From NCBI RefSeq assembly GCF_002078875.1, contig NC_034424.1:2014924-2078923 (forward strand): a DNA stretch of 64,000 nt, given 5' to 3'. Below, in pieces: positions 46,463 through 60,043 of this stretch. Position numbers and translations under genes: made by a program. The stretch is from Numida meleagris (Eukaryota; Chordata; Aves; Galliformes; Numididae). How positions within the stretch are numbered: position 1 is the first letter of the stretch; every line of letters begins with the position of its first letter. The notes beneath the pieces were generated by a model. It was not told the origin of the DNA. It worked only from the letters and a program-made list of their open reading frames with translations, and searched no databases.

Positions 46463-47529
46463 TTTTTAACCTTAGAGCAGCTAGGATACAGCAGTGTTGA
46501 AGAAGAGGGTATTAATTCCTTTCTTGCCCCTTCACTTGAAAGAGAGGTCTTCTCCCTTGTACTCCAGTTTCCTTTAAAAGACAGCAGGCATTGTTCACAT
46601 GGATGGAATGAGAACCTGCTCACCCCTTGCGACTGCCATGGATTTGGCCTTTGCCTTTCCTGGCCGTGCCCAAGACTTTGTCTGAGAGGGGCAGTTGCTT
46701 TCATGCTATGGAAGAGCTCTTCTGCACCACACGTGACTCTACTGGCATTTAAGCACAGTGAGAGGGGGCAACGGAGGACAAGGGGTTAAATCCTTGTGTG
46801 TTTTCCTCAGGAGTTGCAGCATTGAGGCTGCGAATGCTCACGCTGGTATTTCAAGCAGGTTTTCAGGAAGGTCAGCGCTATCCCTGCTTCTCCGTAGTTA
46901 TGTTCTGGATGCTGAGAGCAAGCAGCAGGCAGTCATTTATCTCGGGGGGGAAAGCTGAACTGTGTGACTTACCGGTGACTTAACGTTATTCTTAGCTGTC
47001 AAAACATAAGCAGGAGGGTCTGAAAATAAAGTTCAGTTTGCCAGAAAATAGCGGAACTGCATTTTTGTGGGAAGTAGAACAGCCGTTAATGTCAGCGATG
47101 CTGCAGTGCGGGGCGAAGCACAGGTGTGAGCCTGGGGTTCACCTTCCCACCGAGAGCCTGAGCCTGGCACAGTGGGAGGATGCCCAGTATGGAGCAATCC
47201 TGCACTGCTGGTTAGCTCAGTTATGGATTGGCTTAATGTAAAAAGTCTTTTCTTCTGTAACTTGGGACTTGAACATTGCAGCCACTCTCCTTTTTACAAA
47301 GATCTCCTCCAGAAAGCAGTAAGAATATACTGTTTTATGCAGTTTTAGAGACTCGGTGTTGGTGATTTTGGGGTCAGCTTGCAAAACCCGCTCCTTTTGA
47401 ACGTGGAGATCTCCTTTGCTCTTCAAAGTGATGTGGGCTCAGTAATAGTTCCATTTCAGGAAGAAGCAAGGGAGGGTGCTGGCTTCCTTTGCTTTCACTG
47501 TAGCTCAGTTGCTTCTTTGAATCAGTTTA

Positions 47530-47592
47530 TATGGATGGTTGGACTTGATGACCTTAGAGGTCTTTTCCAACCTTAATGGTTTTATGAATCTA
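47530..47592 (+). mobile_element. CR1 3' tip, forward orientation
   Basis: ATGGTTGGACTTGATGACCT, AGAGGTCTTTTCCAACCTTA and ATGGTTTTATGA are the terminal bases of a forward CR1. Only about 60 bp remain. Confidence 0.85.
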
Positions 47593-49857
47593 TATTTTCA
47601 AAGCACGTTGCAAGGAAAAGATCTAGAAATGTTGATTTTCTAAGTCAGAATTCTCTTGCGTTTTCAACTGAAGAGAGCCTGTACGTAGCCAGACCTCTGT
47701 GTCTGAAATGGTTTAATGGAAGCAGTGTGACTGGAGTGACAGCAGGATTTGCCTCATTTTCTAGGAAATTGCACCATGCTTTTCTTCATTGTTATGCGGT
47801 AAATTGATAAATTGGTGCATCTGTTGAGGGAAAAAGGAGAAAAAAATAAAAAAAATCTGCAGAAAAGCCTGAAATGAAAACCAGCTAATGCACGAGGCCA
47901 GGCACCCTTCCCAGGTCTGGGCACTGGCTGCCTTCTGCACTTTGCTCCAGCGCGTAGAGCTGTGCTCAGCATCTGATCAGGCTGCACAGCCTGGAGATGC
48001 AGGTTGGTTGGTGTCTGGGAGCTCCCAAGCTCTGCAAAAGGGGCAGAGGGACCTTCTCTGGAGGATGAAACACTCAGTTCCTCCGGAATGCATCTGCTTG
48101 ATAAGTCAAAACAGCCCGACCCGCTAAAAAAAACAACAAAATAATTATGCTTCCAGGGGCTGATTATGTTACACAAAGCATTTTCTGCATGTGTGTGTAG
48201 GAGGCAGAGGTAGGAAGACAACTTTGTTAGGGGACATTCCTTCCTCCCAGCCAGGGGCTTGGAGGCATTTCCAGCATTGAAGCACCAAGGATGGCCCCTC
48301 GGCCAGTCACCAAAAGGAAATGGAGACAGGGATGTATTTGCAAATGGAAAGTTAATTGAACTCTCACTGCAGCGTGGGAGGGAGATGATCACTTTGGTTA
48401 TCATCTTTCCCTTCTTGTTCTTCATTTGCTTGGCTCTGTGGGAGCGAGGAGCTCCTGCCCTGTACCCCTCACAATGGACATGCATCACATTTCACAGCTC
48501 TTGCTGTCCCCATCGAATCAACTTCCCATGGTAAAACCCTCTATCCCGTGCTGCTTGATGTGATGAAATCCTGATGGATGCCTGGAGAAAACCCAGGAGT
48601 CCGTGTCCCATTCCCTGCAGGATGCAGGCACATCCTAGAGGATTACACACTGCTCCTACTTCCACTGTCCCAGGCAGAGGTTTTGATTGGGTTTTGATCA
48701 GTGTTTAGGCTCTGGAGGCACTCATCTCAATGGGAATGAGAGGCCTGAAAGGTTCTGAAGTTTGATGAGGGCTCCTGAGAGGGAAAACCAGGAAGCCTTG
48801 AGCTGGGAGTCTGGGCCATTTTGGTCCCTGGCTGCCCTGGGAAGCCTCCTGAAGCTGTGCCAGCATGAGGTGCTGGTGCCCAGCCAGCAGTACTCACAAA
48901 CAGGGTGCTGCTTGGAGCCACGGTCACATATGGCTCTGGCAAGGCTGTCCTGTCATCAGGCAGGATATGAGAGCAAATGTTTTTTTTTGCTTCTTGGGCA
49001 TTGGTTAAGACGTGGATTTGATTTGCTCGCTCTCGTGTTGTATGCAAAGGTATCTGATTTACAATTTCTACGTGGCTGCTTTGCAGACATGTGAGTGGAA
49101 CAACAGCAATAAAACATATTCTATATGAAGGGCCAATTAATTGCTGAAATCATTAAGAGGAAAAGTGAGAATAATGAATGAATTCATAATTATAGGGAAA
49201 TGTGATGTCTAAGTGATATGGCACAGTTCTTGCAGATATCACCGGACTAGCACGAGCACTGGCAGTTGTTTAGCTGGGCTGTGCATAGTGGCCAGACTAA
49301 CAGCTCATGTGCTGGCAGAGCTCATTAGCTGGGGCTGGGCTAACGGGCTTGGCCATCACTGTGCTCTGTGGGACTGCAGCTTTCAGGAGAGTGGATGCTT
49401 GTGGTGTTCTAGCTGTCACACCCTCTCTGCTGTGATAACTCATGGGAGTTCTTCCCAGTGGCACGTGGCACAGCACTGATCATGGCTCAAGCTTTTCATG
49501 TTACCCAATGCCTTTATACAGATATATGCAAACATGGTCTTTAAAATGGCCAGTTTCCAGGAGCTACCAGTTGTTCTGTTAAGCAAGAAGGATGAATGAA
49601 GGTGAAATCCTGTGTGTATGGGCATGTGTATTCCCTCAGGACATGTGTGCTGGCGAAGTCAGGTGGATGTCCAGCACACACTGTGCTCCTGAGCTGGTCA
49701 CGGTGAGTGAGAAACGAAGATGAGAAAGCAGTGGTGCAAGGGATCCATCAGTAATACACCCATGATTGGAAGTGGGGAAAGAAGGCTGTAGCAGCAGGAG
49801 ATGAACTCTTTTCTCTACTTGCTATGTGAAGATTTTTCCTTAGCTGCTCCCCAACAG

Positions 49858-49925
49858 ACACGCTCCTGAATGTCTTCTTGGCCATCGCCGTTGACAATCT
49901 GGCCAATGCCCAAGAGCTGACCAAG
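49858..49925 (+). CDS. CACNA1B: CACNA1B exon 17: distal IIS6
   Basis: A 68-bp exon. Two bases complete Tyr, then TLLNVFLAIAVDNLANAQELTK, split here as TLLNVFLAIAVDNLA and NAQELTK, ending in phase 0. This is the cytoplasmic half of IIS6, forming the activation gate, and the conserved DNLANAQELTK exit into the II-III linker. The acceptor is CTCCCCAACAG and the donor AAGGTAAGT. It is practically identical among Cav2 channels. Confidence 0.96.
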
Positions 49926-51824
49926 GTAAGTACCAGACTTCTGGTTCTTCAAACTTGGACCATGGCTGCTGGACCTAAAGCAGAGATTTCCCTTCACGCT
50001 GTACCTCTGTGTACCAACTGATGCTGCTGTGACCCCCTGATAAGAGCCTGGAGGTCTGCCCTCATCCAGTTCTGTTTGTTTGGTTCTGGAGGCTTGTTTC
50101 TGCAAACTGTTTCATTTTCTTCACACCAGGGCAGGCAGCAGGCATTGCTCATGTCGCTGCTGTGTGGAGGTGCGCAGACTTCTGTAGCTTTTGCTTTTTT
50201 TCAAGAGCAGAGGCGAAAGAATTAATGGGTTTTGGCTGACTCGCTTGTGTGTCTGAGGCTTCGCCGTGGGGAGTCACAGGTGGCATATTGCTGCCTTTGC
50301 TGTCTCATGCTGGTGCTTTGTACGTTGTGGAGTTTGAATCTAAGAATTAATATTCTCCAATTAGCTCTGGAAAACAACTCGAAGAGGCCACTGTGAGTTT
50401 AAAGCCAAAATGTTAGAACCTTCCCACCTCCCACCAGCTGCAGAACAATCCAAGTCATGGCACAGGCACAGGCAGAAAGTTGGGTCCTGGCACGAGCTGG
50501 AAGTGGCACTGCCAGAGCTCTGCTGTGTGCTTAGGTTTATATTGAGCATCCCCTATGGAAACAAGTTCAGCCTCTGTACTGTGCAGAAAGGATTCCAAAT
50601 GCTGCAGTTTGGGTTCATGTTATTGCACACTTCTGGTTTCTCATTGTGGTGTACTCAGTGATGTGGCAGCCCTAGGCTTGGTTTGCACACCTCTCCCTTG
50701 CTCTCATGAGGTGGATGTGCACACCCCATCGCCTGAAGCCAACGATTGCTGGCTGCAAAAGCACTGTATTTACCTTAGCAGCTATATTTTACAAACTTTT
50801 GCTTGTATACTTGGGTAATGAAGCTCATCCTATTTCTTTCTTAATCCTTTTAGCGCTTTCTTCTGAATATTTCAGCAGCTGACTGGAAGGGTTAGAAACC
50901 TGACTTTGTTTATGTATATAAAGTATAATTAAATATTGATGGATTCAGCAGCATTGCTAAATCATAAAGCTTCTTGAGAAACTTCTTTTTTTGCTTTAAT
51001 TTTACTTATGATCTGAAAAAATCTCTAGGGCTTTCAAAAGCAGAGGAAAAAGATAAAAGTAATTCAATTGTATAGCATACCTGGAGAATGAGGGATTTAT
51101 TGCTAAGTAAATATGATCATGCAAAACCAAAAATGGCCTGAAGTTATAATTAAGTTACTCAGGAGTCAGTTGATCTCAGGAGACATTCTTGACATTTATG
51201 CTGTAAAACTAATCACGATCACTGCTGCATATACTGTGGGAGAACCATTAGCAGTTTGCACCTGCATCTGTTTTGGAAAGAGAGAAAGCTTTCCAGACAA
51301 ACTTCAGGACTGAAGCATTTCAACCAGCGTTCCCAGTTCTGGATGTGAATCTGGGTTTACCTTTATTGTGACTCTGGGATGTTTACTTGGTCACCTTACC
51401 TGGGCCCTGTGACCTGTTCCAGGGAGCAACAGAGCTGCAGCCATATTTAACTACAATTGATCATCCAATGGCAGTTACAAAACTCACCGGTCCTTTGGAG
51501 TGACACATCTTGGCACAAAAAAATCTCCTTTTTTGCTTTGAGTATGTAACAGATCTGTTCTCCAGCCTTTGCCCCTCCATCCCCAGGTCTTTCTCTTCTT
51601 CTTTCTGTATTGGCTCTGACCTTCCAGTGGCTCAGACTCTCCCCGCATTGTTTCTACATTTCTCAGATCTGTACTGAATCCCTCTAGGTTGGCTGCTCTC
51701 TGCTTTTTTTTTTTTTCTATGGATGGGCAGATTTTTCTTCTCATTTGCTAATTTGGAGTAGATTCTGAAACTGTCCTCCTAATTTGCTTCCAGTATCTTC
51801 TCTTTGGTGACACAGCATGGCACA

Positions 51825-51910
51825 ACAACCCTGCCTGCAGCACAGCGGTGGGAACTAGATGATCTTTGAGGTCTCTTCCAACCCAAGCCATTCTATGAGT
51901 CTAGGATTCC
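51825..51910 (+). mobile_element. CR1 3' tip, forward orientation
   Basis: GGGAACTAGATGATCTTTGA, GGTCTCTTCCAACCCAAGCC and ATTCTATGAGTCTAGGATTC match the CR1 terminal region; the 5' edge is approximate. Confidence 0.87.
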
Positions 51911-53149
51911 ATGTCATTCTTCATCTTGGTGTGGGAAGCTGCCATGGGAGGGTGAGCAGGGAAGCCCTCTGCCTTCCATCTGAAAGCTCCGGGTGTGTTC
52001 TCTGATCTCTGCTCCATGAAGTCTTGGAGAAGGCTGGATAAAAACATACAGTAGGAGGGATGTGTGAATTTTACATAAAATTAGTCCAGAATTCCCCAGA
52101 AATTATAGGTTGAATACAAGAGAGTAGCAGCCACAGAGAGCCCCCCTCCAACCCAGCGGAGAGGTCTTTAATTGGGTGTTAACTATGCACATAATTATTA
52201 TTAGCACTGAAGCCAGGCTTTACCATGTGATAAACTATGGTTTTGATGAAGACATAGAATTCAGCTCCTGCTTATGCTTCTTTGTCCCTATAGGCAATGC
52301 CTTTATCAATGAGGTGATGATGGAGCTCCCAGAGGTGGCTCTAATGTCACAGTTCAGAGCTCACTTCAGTCATGCACCATCACCTCTGTGTGCTTCAAGC
52401 AAAGCAGGATGAGCCCGTGCCCCCCTGAGACACGGCAGCACATGTACCAGGCAGGGAATTAATTAACATTTGTAAAGTGATCACAGATCTCTGTGTAGAA
52501 GGGGCTGCAGAAATATTATGAAGCAGTCACCTGCTAAAGAGTGTGCTTGCTCTGAGTTAGGGATGGCTGCCTTGATGACGACGACTATTTCGCTGCATTA
52601 TGGATGCACTGGGGTGCAGAGAGTAGAAGCTAGAAATTTTATAAAGGCGGTTAAAATCTACACTTGGTGCTTTAGGTGGACAAAAATAAAGAGCCCCGGA
52701 GAGTCCTCAAGAGAAGAAACAGCTTGAAGATACCTGCTGAAAGGAAAACCCCAGAAGACTCCTTCTGGGGGAATTTATTTCTCAAAATATCCATATTCTG
52801 CAGATAGCCTTGATTTACAGGTAGCTTCTAAACCATCAGTAAATTTACTGGAAGTTGGCCATTGAGAAATACTGACTGCTGACATGGTGTAAGGCTTCAG
52901 CTTCTGTTGGTGGCCTGTCTCCTTTATTCATTACAGGAAGAATTTTTGTTACAGATCTGTTGATATTTTAAAAACTGGAAAAGGTTGAAACTGTAATGGC
53001 ACCAGTTTTTTTGATTAATTACCTATCATTTCTTTTTCCTCCTACAGGAGAAATAAAACCCAACAGTTTCAAAATCAATTCAGTTTAAGCAAATAACACC
53101 AAAATCAGAGTGAGGAAACACTTATGCATAAGGCCTTCAGGACAGGTCC

Positions 53150-53218
53150 CTGTGCACTGCAGGAAAGTTGGACTAGAGGACCTTTAAGCATCCCTTCCAA
53201 CCCAAACGATTCTATGAT
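53150..53218 (+). mobile_element. CR1 3' tip, forward orientation
   Basis: AAAGTTGGACTAGAGGACCT, CCCTTCCAACCCAAACGATT and CTATGATAA mark a forward CR1 end of about 70 bp. Confidence 0.86.
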
Positions 53219-54338
53219 AAATCTACGTGCCTTCTTTTTTCAAAGTTGGATGTCTTACTGTTGTCTTTCATTATTTTAAACATAACTATTTCAGTTTACC
53301 ACTGAAGAGCAGATGCAGGTCTAGGGTCTTTGACAAAGGAGCCTGTGGCTGCCCTCATCTTGACGTGTGGTTGTTCCCTGAACAGTGGCATGGGCGTTGC
53401 CATAGTTTCTGTACTTTGGCCTGATTTTCCTATCTAAGTTAACTGGCTAGAAAGTTCAGAGGAAGTTCAACCCATGTGACTGCTGGAGTTGAATGGGATG
53501 CTGTTTGTTTTGCCTGTTGTTCTCGCTCCAGTGCTAAAGATCCTACAGTTTGATTTTAAGCAGTGTTCTCTTGCAATTACAGAAGGTGGGAGGAAATAAA
53601 TCACAGTTTTACTCTGTGGGAACTTGCAATCCCAATGGAAGTCCTCATAGGTGATCTGGGGGATATGTAGAATGCACAAACATGACCAAATTTCCGAGCT
53701 GTGTTTGACTCTCCCTTTAATCTGCTTCACTTTAATCTGTCTTCTCCTTTCTGTCTTCACCCGCTATGTCCACAGTGATACAACTGAAATCAGTGGAAGT
53801 ATTTGGGATAAAACTGTTGGTGAGCAGGGTCAGTCAAACCCTTTGTTCTCTCTTGGGCCTACTGCTTCAGATAGGTCATGTTGGCAAGAAGTCATAGAAC
53901 CACAGAAGGCTTTGGGAATCGGTCCCACTTCGGTTGGATGTTGGCTTTTGAATGTTTTTGCACCTGTAAATGTGAGGTGAATGGGGCTGCCTTTACCCCA
54001 GAGGTGTCACTGTTCTGCTCAGGTCTCACTCTGCTGTGCCAGAGCACTGAGTGATAAGAAGAGACCCAACAGAGGTAAGACAGCTTCACAAGGGAGACAC
54101 GTTCTCAGTACAAACGCACCGAGCACTTGACCAAGCCTTGTGTTTCCCATCTCTTTCCTGAGAGCGAAATCCTACCTAGAGGTCCTTGCCAGAAGTTATG
54201 AGGTTCTGCCTTATTTTAATGAATTTCCACTTTTCTCTCAGCGCAGTGGTGCCAGTCACGTGGCACCCATACCCTGGGGAACTCTAGATATTGTCTTTTC
54301 ACAATGCAGGCTCTGATCTCTCTGATTTTCTGCACCAG

Positions 54339-54445
54339 GACGAGGAGGAGATGGAGGAAGCCACCAATCAGAAGCTCGCCCTGCAGAAGGCCAAGGAAGT
54401 AGCAGAAGTCAGCCCCATGTCTGCAGCGAACATTTCCATAGCCGC
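54339..54445 (+). CDS. CACNA1B: CACNA1B exon 18: start of II-III linker
   Basis: A 107-bp exon, phase 0 in and phase 2 out. It encodes [20 protein letters not shown], then [15 protein letters not shown] and two bases (GC) of the next codon. [36 protein letters not shown] is the Cav2.2 II-III linker start; an acidic stretch followed by a likely helical segment. The linker leads into the synaptic protein interaction (synprint) region, which binds syntaxin-1 and SNAP-25 in presynaptic terminals. The acceptor is TTCTGCACCAG and the donor GCGTAAGC. The open GC codon can join exon 18a (GCT, Ala) or the downstream exon 19, which lies outside the window. Confidence 0.97.
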
Positions 54446-57400
54446 GTAAGCATTGTTTCATTATTTGAGACTTTTATTTTGTGGTTTCTGTTTTTCAGTG
54501 CCGTTGTATGTCTATTCAACTGGAGCATCCCGTAATACTCTGTGATTGCTTTATACCATCCCTGTTACCGATAGGGCTTTAGGTTGACTGAATACTTCAG
54601 TGCTGGTCACTTAACCATGGTTTGCAGTACTTCTTTTAGTTTGTTTGTTTTTTCTTTGTAATATCTCATCTTTTGCCTTGTTATAACTGTGTTTTAGAAG
54701 GATTTTTTTTTAAGCTGTCCTAGGATAGATTTCACCAGGTGAAGCGTTAACGTCTATTTCACTTTGGATTTGTAATTCTGAGAGGCATGTATACATATAT
54801 TATATTAAAAGTATAGTCTGATAAGCTTAAAGATGTCCCTAGGGACCCTTTTTAAGGAGGATTTTAATGCACTTCATCACAGTCAATGAACCAAATGGAG
54901 CCAGTTTGTTATATGCAAAGGAAAAGAATATTGTTCATTTGACTGTCTTCTTCTTCCCATTTTATTTTGCAATTGCTGCTTTAATCATCTCCTATTTATG
55001 CCATGTCTGTTTGTTGGTTTTAAATATAATCATTTTCTTACAATGATTTCCTGTCCAGTCTAGACAAGAAGTCACACAAGGACTTTTGCTTTTGTTCTTC
55101 GTTGAGCTTCCTGGAGCTATTATTTTATAGCACAAGATAATGATGCTAACTTTCTTCTATTTTTAATCAACAGTGCAGTGTGTGTGAAGATTTCTTAGAA
55201 ACCAGAAAAAGCACTTTAATGAAGCTAAGATTTCACACCACATCGTTAGTTACTTAAGATAACCTTTTTCCTTGACTTTTTCACCACATTTTCACCTGGT
55301 TTTCTCTAACATAGGGCCAGTTTAGTGACCAAAACTGAAAGTGAGTACAAAGTTATGGATTTCTAGTTCTTTTAGCCTGAAATTGTATCTGCCTAGATCC
55401 TGCCAGGTGTACAGCAGGTAATCGGGCTTAAAAGTGAACACGTGGAAGTGCAGTCTGTTCCTTCCACATCTATGAACCATGGCAACATCATGTGTGCTGT
55501 ACTGGAGGCCATCCACTAACAAATGTCCTGTGGCTTCTATTTATCTCTCTGTGGTGCCAGTGAGGTGCTTACATGGGCACTTGCAAAGCATGCTGAGCTT
55601 TAGTTTGAAAAAAAAACCACATGCAGAAAGTCAATAGGTTGATGACCAAACGGATAATAACCACAGAAGGCAAGGGAGAAGCTATGTGTATTGTGTGAGA
55701 GAAATAGGAACACGGTTGGGTTGCTGACTGATGATCCAAAAGATGTTTCATGACTGCATGCCAAAGCAAAATTTAATATAGAAATTAATCCATAGCAAGA
55801 ACACCAAAGAGACATAGCAGCTACAGCTTTAGGGTTTGCAGTGCTGATGCCTTAGATACCATTATCCAGCCCAGTAGGGCTGATGACCCACGGTTGGCGG
55901 CGAGATGTGCCCTCTTACTTCTTCACCTATGGTCTTGAAGGCAGAGCAGTTGCTGTGTTGATGGCAAGACCTTTCAAATCATGCTCTGTTATCATTCAGG
56001 ACATGCTGATGGGGTCACACAATGGCTTTGGTGTGAGGTACAATGAATGGCTAAACACTATGGAGAATGAAAAGGTGCTGGGCATGCTTGGAAAAAGGAT
56101 TCTTGGCATATGGGAATATCACTGCCAAAAGGAAAGCCCTGTAGAAATTGGGTGCCCTGTTCTGGTTTCAGCTGATTTTTTTTCTTCATGGTGTCTGGTA
56201 TGATGTTGTACTTTGGCTTCAGGAGAAAAACACTGTTGATAATTCAGTGGCTGGTGAGCAAGGCAGGGAAAAGCTGGGACTGAGACACCAAGGTCCAGCA
56301 GCAAACCCAGTTCTGGATCTACGCTATCGGTTTGTCCTATGGAATATTGCTTTGGTTTTTCTACTTCAATTTTATTTTCAAAATGTAGGAAAAGGATTTT
56401 CTGCCGCAGTGGGCATCTGTATCATGGGTCAGTATTCTGAGAACATCATCATTTTCTCTGCCTTCACCAACAAAACCAGCTCTCTCAGGTGTTGAAACAC
56501 AGAGGACACCATGACTTGCATTTCTTCAGTCAATGATATTCATGTCCCGGTGTGCTTGTCCACCTCCTGCAGAGGTGCTAAAGCTGTCCTGGGGCTCAGG
56601 CTGGTGAAAGTCCTCTTGCTCATCCTGCTGTTTCACCAGGGAAGTGCTGTGCTTGCTGTTTTGCTTCTTTCCTTTGTCAGTCCCACATCAAGGACTGTGA
56701 GAGTACACCTTCCTCTAAACCTCCTTCAAGGCCGCTGCATGCTCTAGTGTACCTGCTTCTCCACCTCTAGCATTTTTGCTATGCAAATACAGAGCGTGCT
56801 CTTGTCCCTGCAGTTCATCTGCATTGGTTGTTCTGCTCTCCTCTGCCGTTTAAGCCTCTCAGCAGCTCAGCTCTGGGAGATGTTTACTGCATCAGTTGCA
56901 AAGTATGATTTCCTAGACTTAAGAACCTGGTTAATATACTGTGTCAGCCTGCTCAGAGGGTCTGAGGTGGGGCCTTCACAACTCCACATGATCCAGGAAT
57001 TGCACTGCTGTATAATGGGGGTCTGTTTTGATAAAATAGGCATTATTACAGCAGCATCCAGATATCATCTGTCTTGCAATTGGCTCAAGGTGCTTTATTA
57101 CAATATTCTACCTGCACTTGGTTTGTACCTCTTAACTCAGTGCTCTCCCAGGATGTCTATGTCTTCTGGTCCACCAAAGGACTTACATGAATGGATTTTT
57201 CTTACCACAATTTCTTTCTTCACCTGGTGAACTCTATCCCGAATGGGCCTTTTTGTTCTGTGTTTTTTCAAGATTTAAGAACTAGGATGGTACGTTGTTT
57301 CTGTCATTGTTGCGATGTTTGGTTTAAAACAGAGTATTTGTTTAACATAAGCTATTGTGTTTTAATTTTAGCCCATTGTTTCATTCTTATTTTTGTGACT

Positions 57401-59914
57401 TTTGTTTTCTGTTTAGCATTTTCCTTGCTTTGTTGTTTCTGGAGGTGAGTTTCTGGGTTTGTCCAGTTTGCCCAGCGTTGTCTTTAAGACCCCCTGTTCT
57501 GTACAATGTTGAAACCACTCAGCCTCTGGAACTGAGCAGCTGTATGGATCGATGGGTCTTTGAGCAAGCCATTGGTGCAGCTTTCTCAGTGGTGAGAATG
57601 GAGAAGGAGGGAAAATGGGGCAGTGAATGTGCACAGCACCTCAAGGTGTCAATTGAAGGAGCGCTGCCAGGCTGATTTCCATGGGCAGGACAAAGACTCC
57701 ACTGCAGATGGTTTTATATTCTGTAGTTGAACTTGCCTCTTTGCCAACCCAAAGCCTGAACACCCTGCCTGTTCTATTCCAGCCAGAGCTGCACCAATGT
57801 CCCGTACAAAAGGGGCCGCGCCAAGCACACACGGCATGGGCATGGGCCAGCAGGACGATGGGAGAGATCATGAGCCCAAAGCCCAGCACATCTTGCCCAC
57901 AGCTGCTCCAGGGACCCTATACTGGTGGCTACCGCCTCCACATTCATTTATTTCTAGGCATTTTCCAATGGCCTGCCTTGGGAACAGTCTTAAGATAGCA
58001 CTCACAACAGAAAGCAAATGCTAAATTTGAAGGAACCTGATACGTAGTCATGTCTGAGTCATGCTAAGAGAAACTTATGCCTCTTTTTTTTTCACTTAAT
58101 ATTTCTTAAATCTATGTAATATTGTGTCATAGTGGTAGCCAGACCCAAGGAAATGATCCAAACATTAGCTATGGGGTGTGAGTTCTCTATGGGAGAAGAA
58201 TTCAGATATGATGGATGAAACTTTGTAGGAAGCGGTAGAGACTGTTAAGGCTCCAGAGCTGAACACTGTCTATAGGTCTGACCACTACAATTTTTTCAAA
58301 ACTTGACATACTGCCCAGCATCAAACAACCCCTAAAGACCTCTCCCGGTCCTGACTGGTTTCTACTGGTCCTTCACACGTTTGTTCCAAGCAGCTGATGT
58401 GTTAATTGCAGGCCTACAGGTAAATACTGCCTGGTAACACGAGTGAGCTGATTACTCATTAACCAACTGTAAGAGCAAACAGAAGTGGCACTTCACTTCA
58501 CAGTGACTTCTCAGAGGTGTCCGTCCCTTTTGTACAGGTCTGGGGACAAAGGGAGGGGGGAGGAGCTGCTTTATTTCTCTAGGACGTTTTTCCATCTCAG
58601 AGGCTCCATGTTTTCCTTTTGTCTTGGGAATACCATGGTCTGTTTCAAAATCCCTGTTGGGCCGCTGGTACCCAACAGAACCCAGCAAGAAGTATGCCTG
58701 AACACCCACGACAGTTCCTGTGTTTGATAGTGCGTAGACTAGCAGGGGTGTTCTTTTTCTCTTGCTGGTGTGTGACTTCTTCCCTTTCTTTTCTCCTGAT
58801 GTGCGTGGATGTGTGAGGTACTGTGATTCCTCCTGGTAGCTTTCCTTTTTGCCCTTGCTGTTGGTGTAACGGTGACCCTAACAGCTACACAAAGACACTC
58901 TCTTGCTCTGTGTCCCTCTCAATGGTAAGTAGCACTGAGCGAAGCTCAAGTACTTTGTTATTCTGACTTGGAAAAGGAGGCTGTCTTTGTTTTTGCTTTC
59001 CGCTTTGCAATTCTAGTGAAAATTTAGTCGGTCACAGTTTCAAAAAAGTCCAGGAGTGAACCTGGAATGCTGCAGAACTTGCATAACGCTGTCTGGCCAA
59101 GTTACAAGGATATTTGGCAGGATCACAGCACGGCCTCCACCCTGCACTGCACCAAATGAGGCAGGGATACATGCAAAGATAAACACAAGCCTTCCGCTGA
59201 GTGATACCGAGAGCTGCTTTCAGCAATTAAAAGCCACAGTTCCACAGGTGTTGCACAGTGTCGGTGCTGACTCCCAGGTAAATGAAAGCAGCCCAGTACG
59301 TTCTCCTCTATCACAGCTTTCCCACTCAGTAAGTCTCTTTCCTATGCTTAAGGCATTTGTGCCGTCAGGGGCTGTAGAAATGTGGAATGTAGAAATCCTG
59401 AAGCTTGGGCAGAGCACTTGAGCTGAGTGTACAGCAGATTGTTTGCTCCAAGCGAATCTTTTGCAAACACTTTTCATAATGCCTTTTACACTGCAGTTTT
59501 CCTGGCCTCTGAATGGTGGTGTTACATACTCCACCTGGGCCAACGCTTCTGTTCAAGATAGTTTTGTGATTTTAAGGAACTGTATATTTAAAATTCTATT
59601 CCTATGCTATCCAAAGAACATTAGATTTTAATTGGACCTTCTGGCTTGATAGCATAGGTCGTGTGAAGATTGAAGGAAAAAATGCTGCAACTGAAAAGAC
59701 AAATTCAGGACGTGAAGGGATTTTATTTTCCTTCATCTGAGGGAGTTCTTCAGATGATGTGGACTTATACAAATTATTGTTTAGAACTGTGATAAATTAG
59801 CACCTCAAACCAAGAACAATCAAGATATTTAGAAACCTGGTTTTGTGTAGGTCCCCTACCAAAGAAAAAATCAACTCAATATAATTCAGCTGCTTCTGTA
59901 TTCAGAATCCCCCA

Positions 59915-60043
59915 CAGAATCATAGAAACCCTCAGGGTGGGAGAGATCTCAAAGATCATCCCATTCCAACCCCTGCCATGGGCTGCCTGCCCCCAACCAG
60001 ATCAGGCTGCCCAGGGCCCCATCCATGGCCTGGGGCACCTCCG
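59915..60043 (-). mobile_element. CR1 LINE 3'-end fragment, reverse orientation
   Basis: CAGAATCATAGAAACCCTCA, AAGATCATCCCATTCCAACC and CCAGATCAGGCTGCCCAGGG identify a reversed CR1 tail. Confidence 0.88.

Larger units (their letters stand above)
44723..49857 (+). other. CACNA1B: CACNA1B intron 16 (about 5.1 kb)
   Basis: Contains a decayed CR1 coding remnant (45708-46120), a GA run (46446-46462) and a CR1 tip (47530-47592). The 244-codon minus-strand open frame at 47754-48488 has no recognisable domain and is probably chance. Confidence 0.78.
49926..54338 (+). other. CACNA1B: CACNA1B intron 17 (about 4.4 kb)
   Basis: Contains two short forward CR1 tips (51825-51910, 53150-53218). Nothing else beyond ordinary AT-rich intron is visible. 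Confidence 0.8.

Noticed and set aside
47754..48488. 244-codon minus-strand open frame
   Set aside because: Longest open frame in the window, but it has low-complexity and irregular composition, no domain, no promoter or homologue I recognise, and lies inside intron 16.
58800..58930. Possible small exon ending in AATGGTAAGTAGC
   Set aside because: An AG about 44 bases upstream and a good donor exist, but length and phase do not suit a cassette after exon 18, and the peptide is unlike any Cav2 sequence I know.
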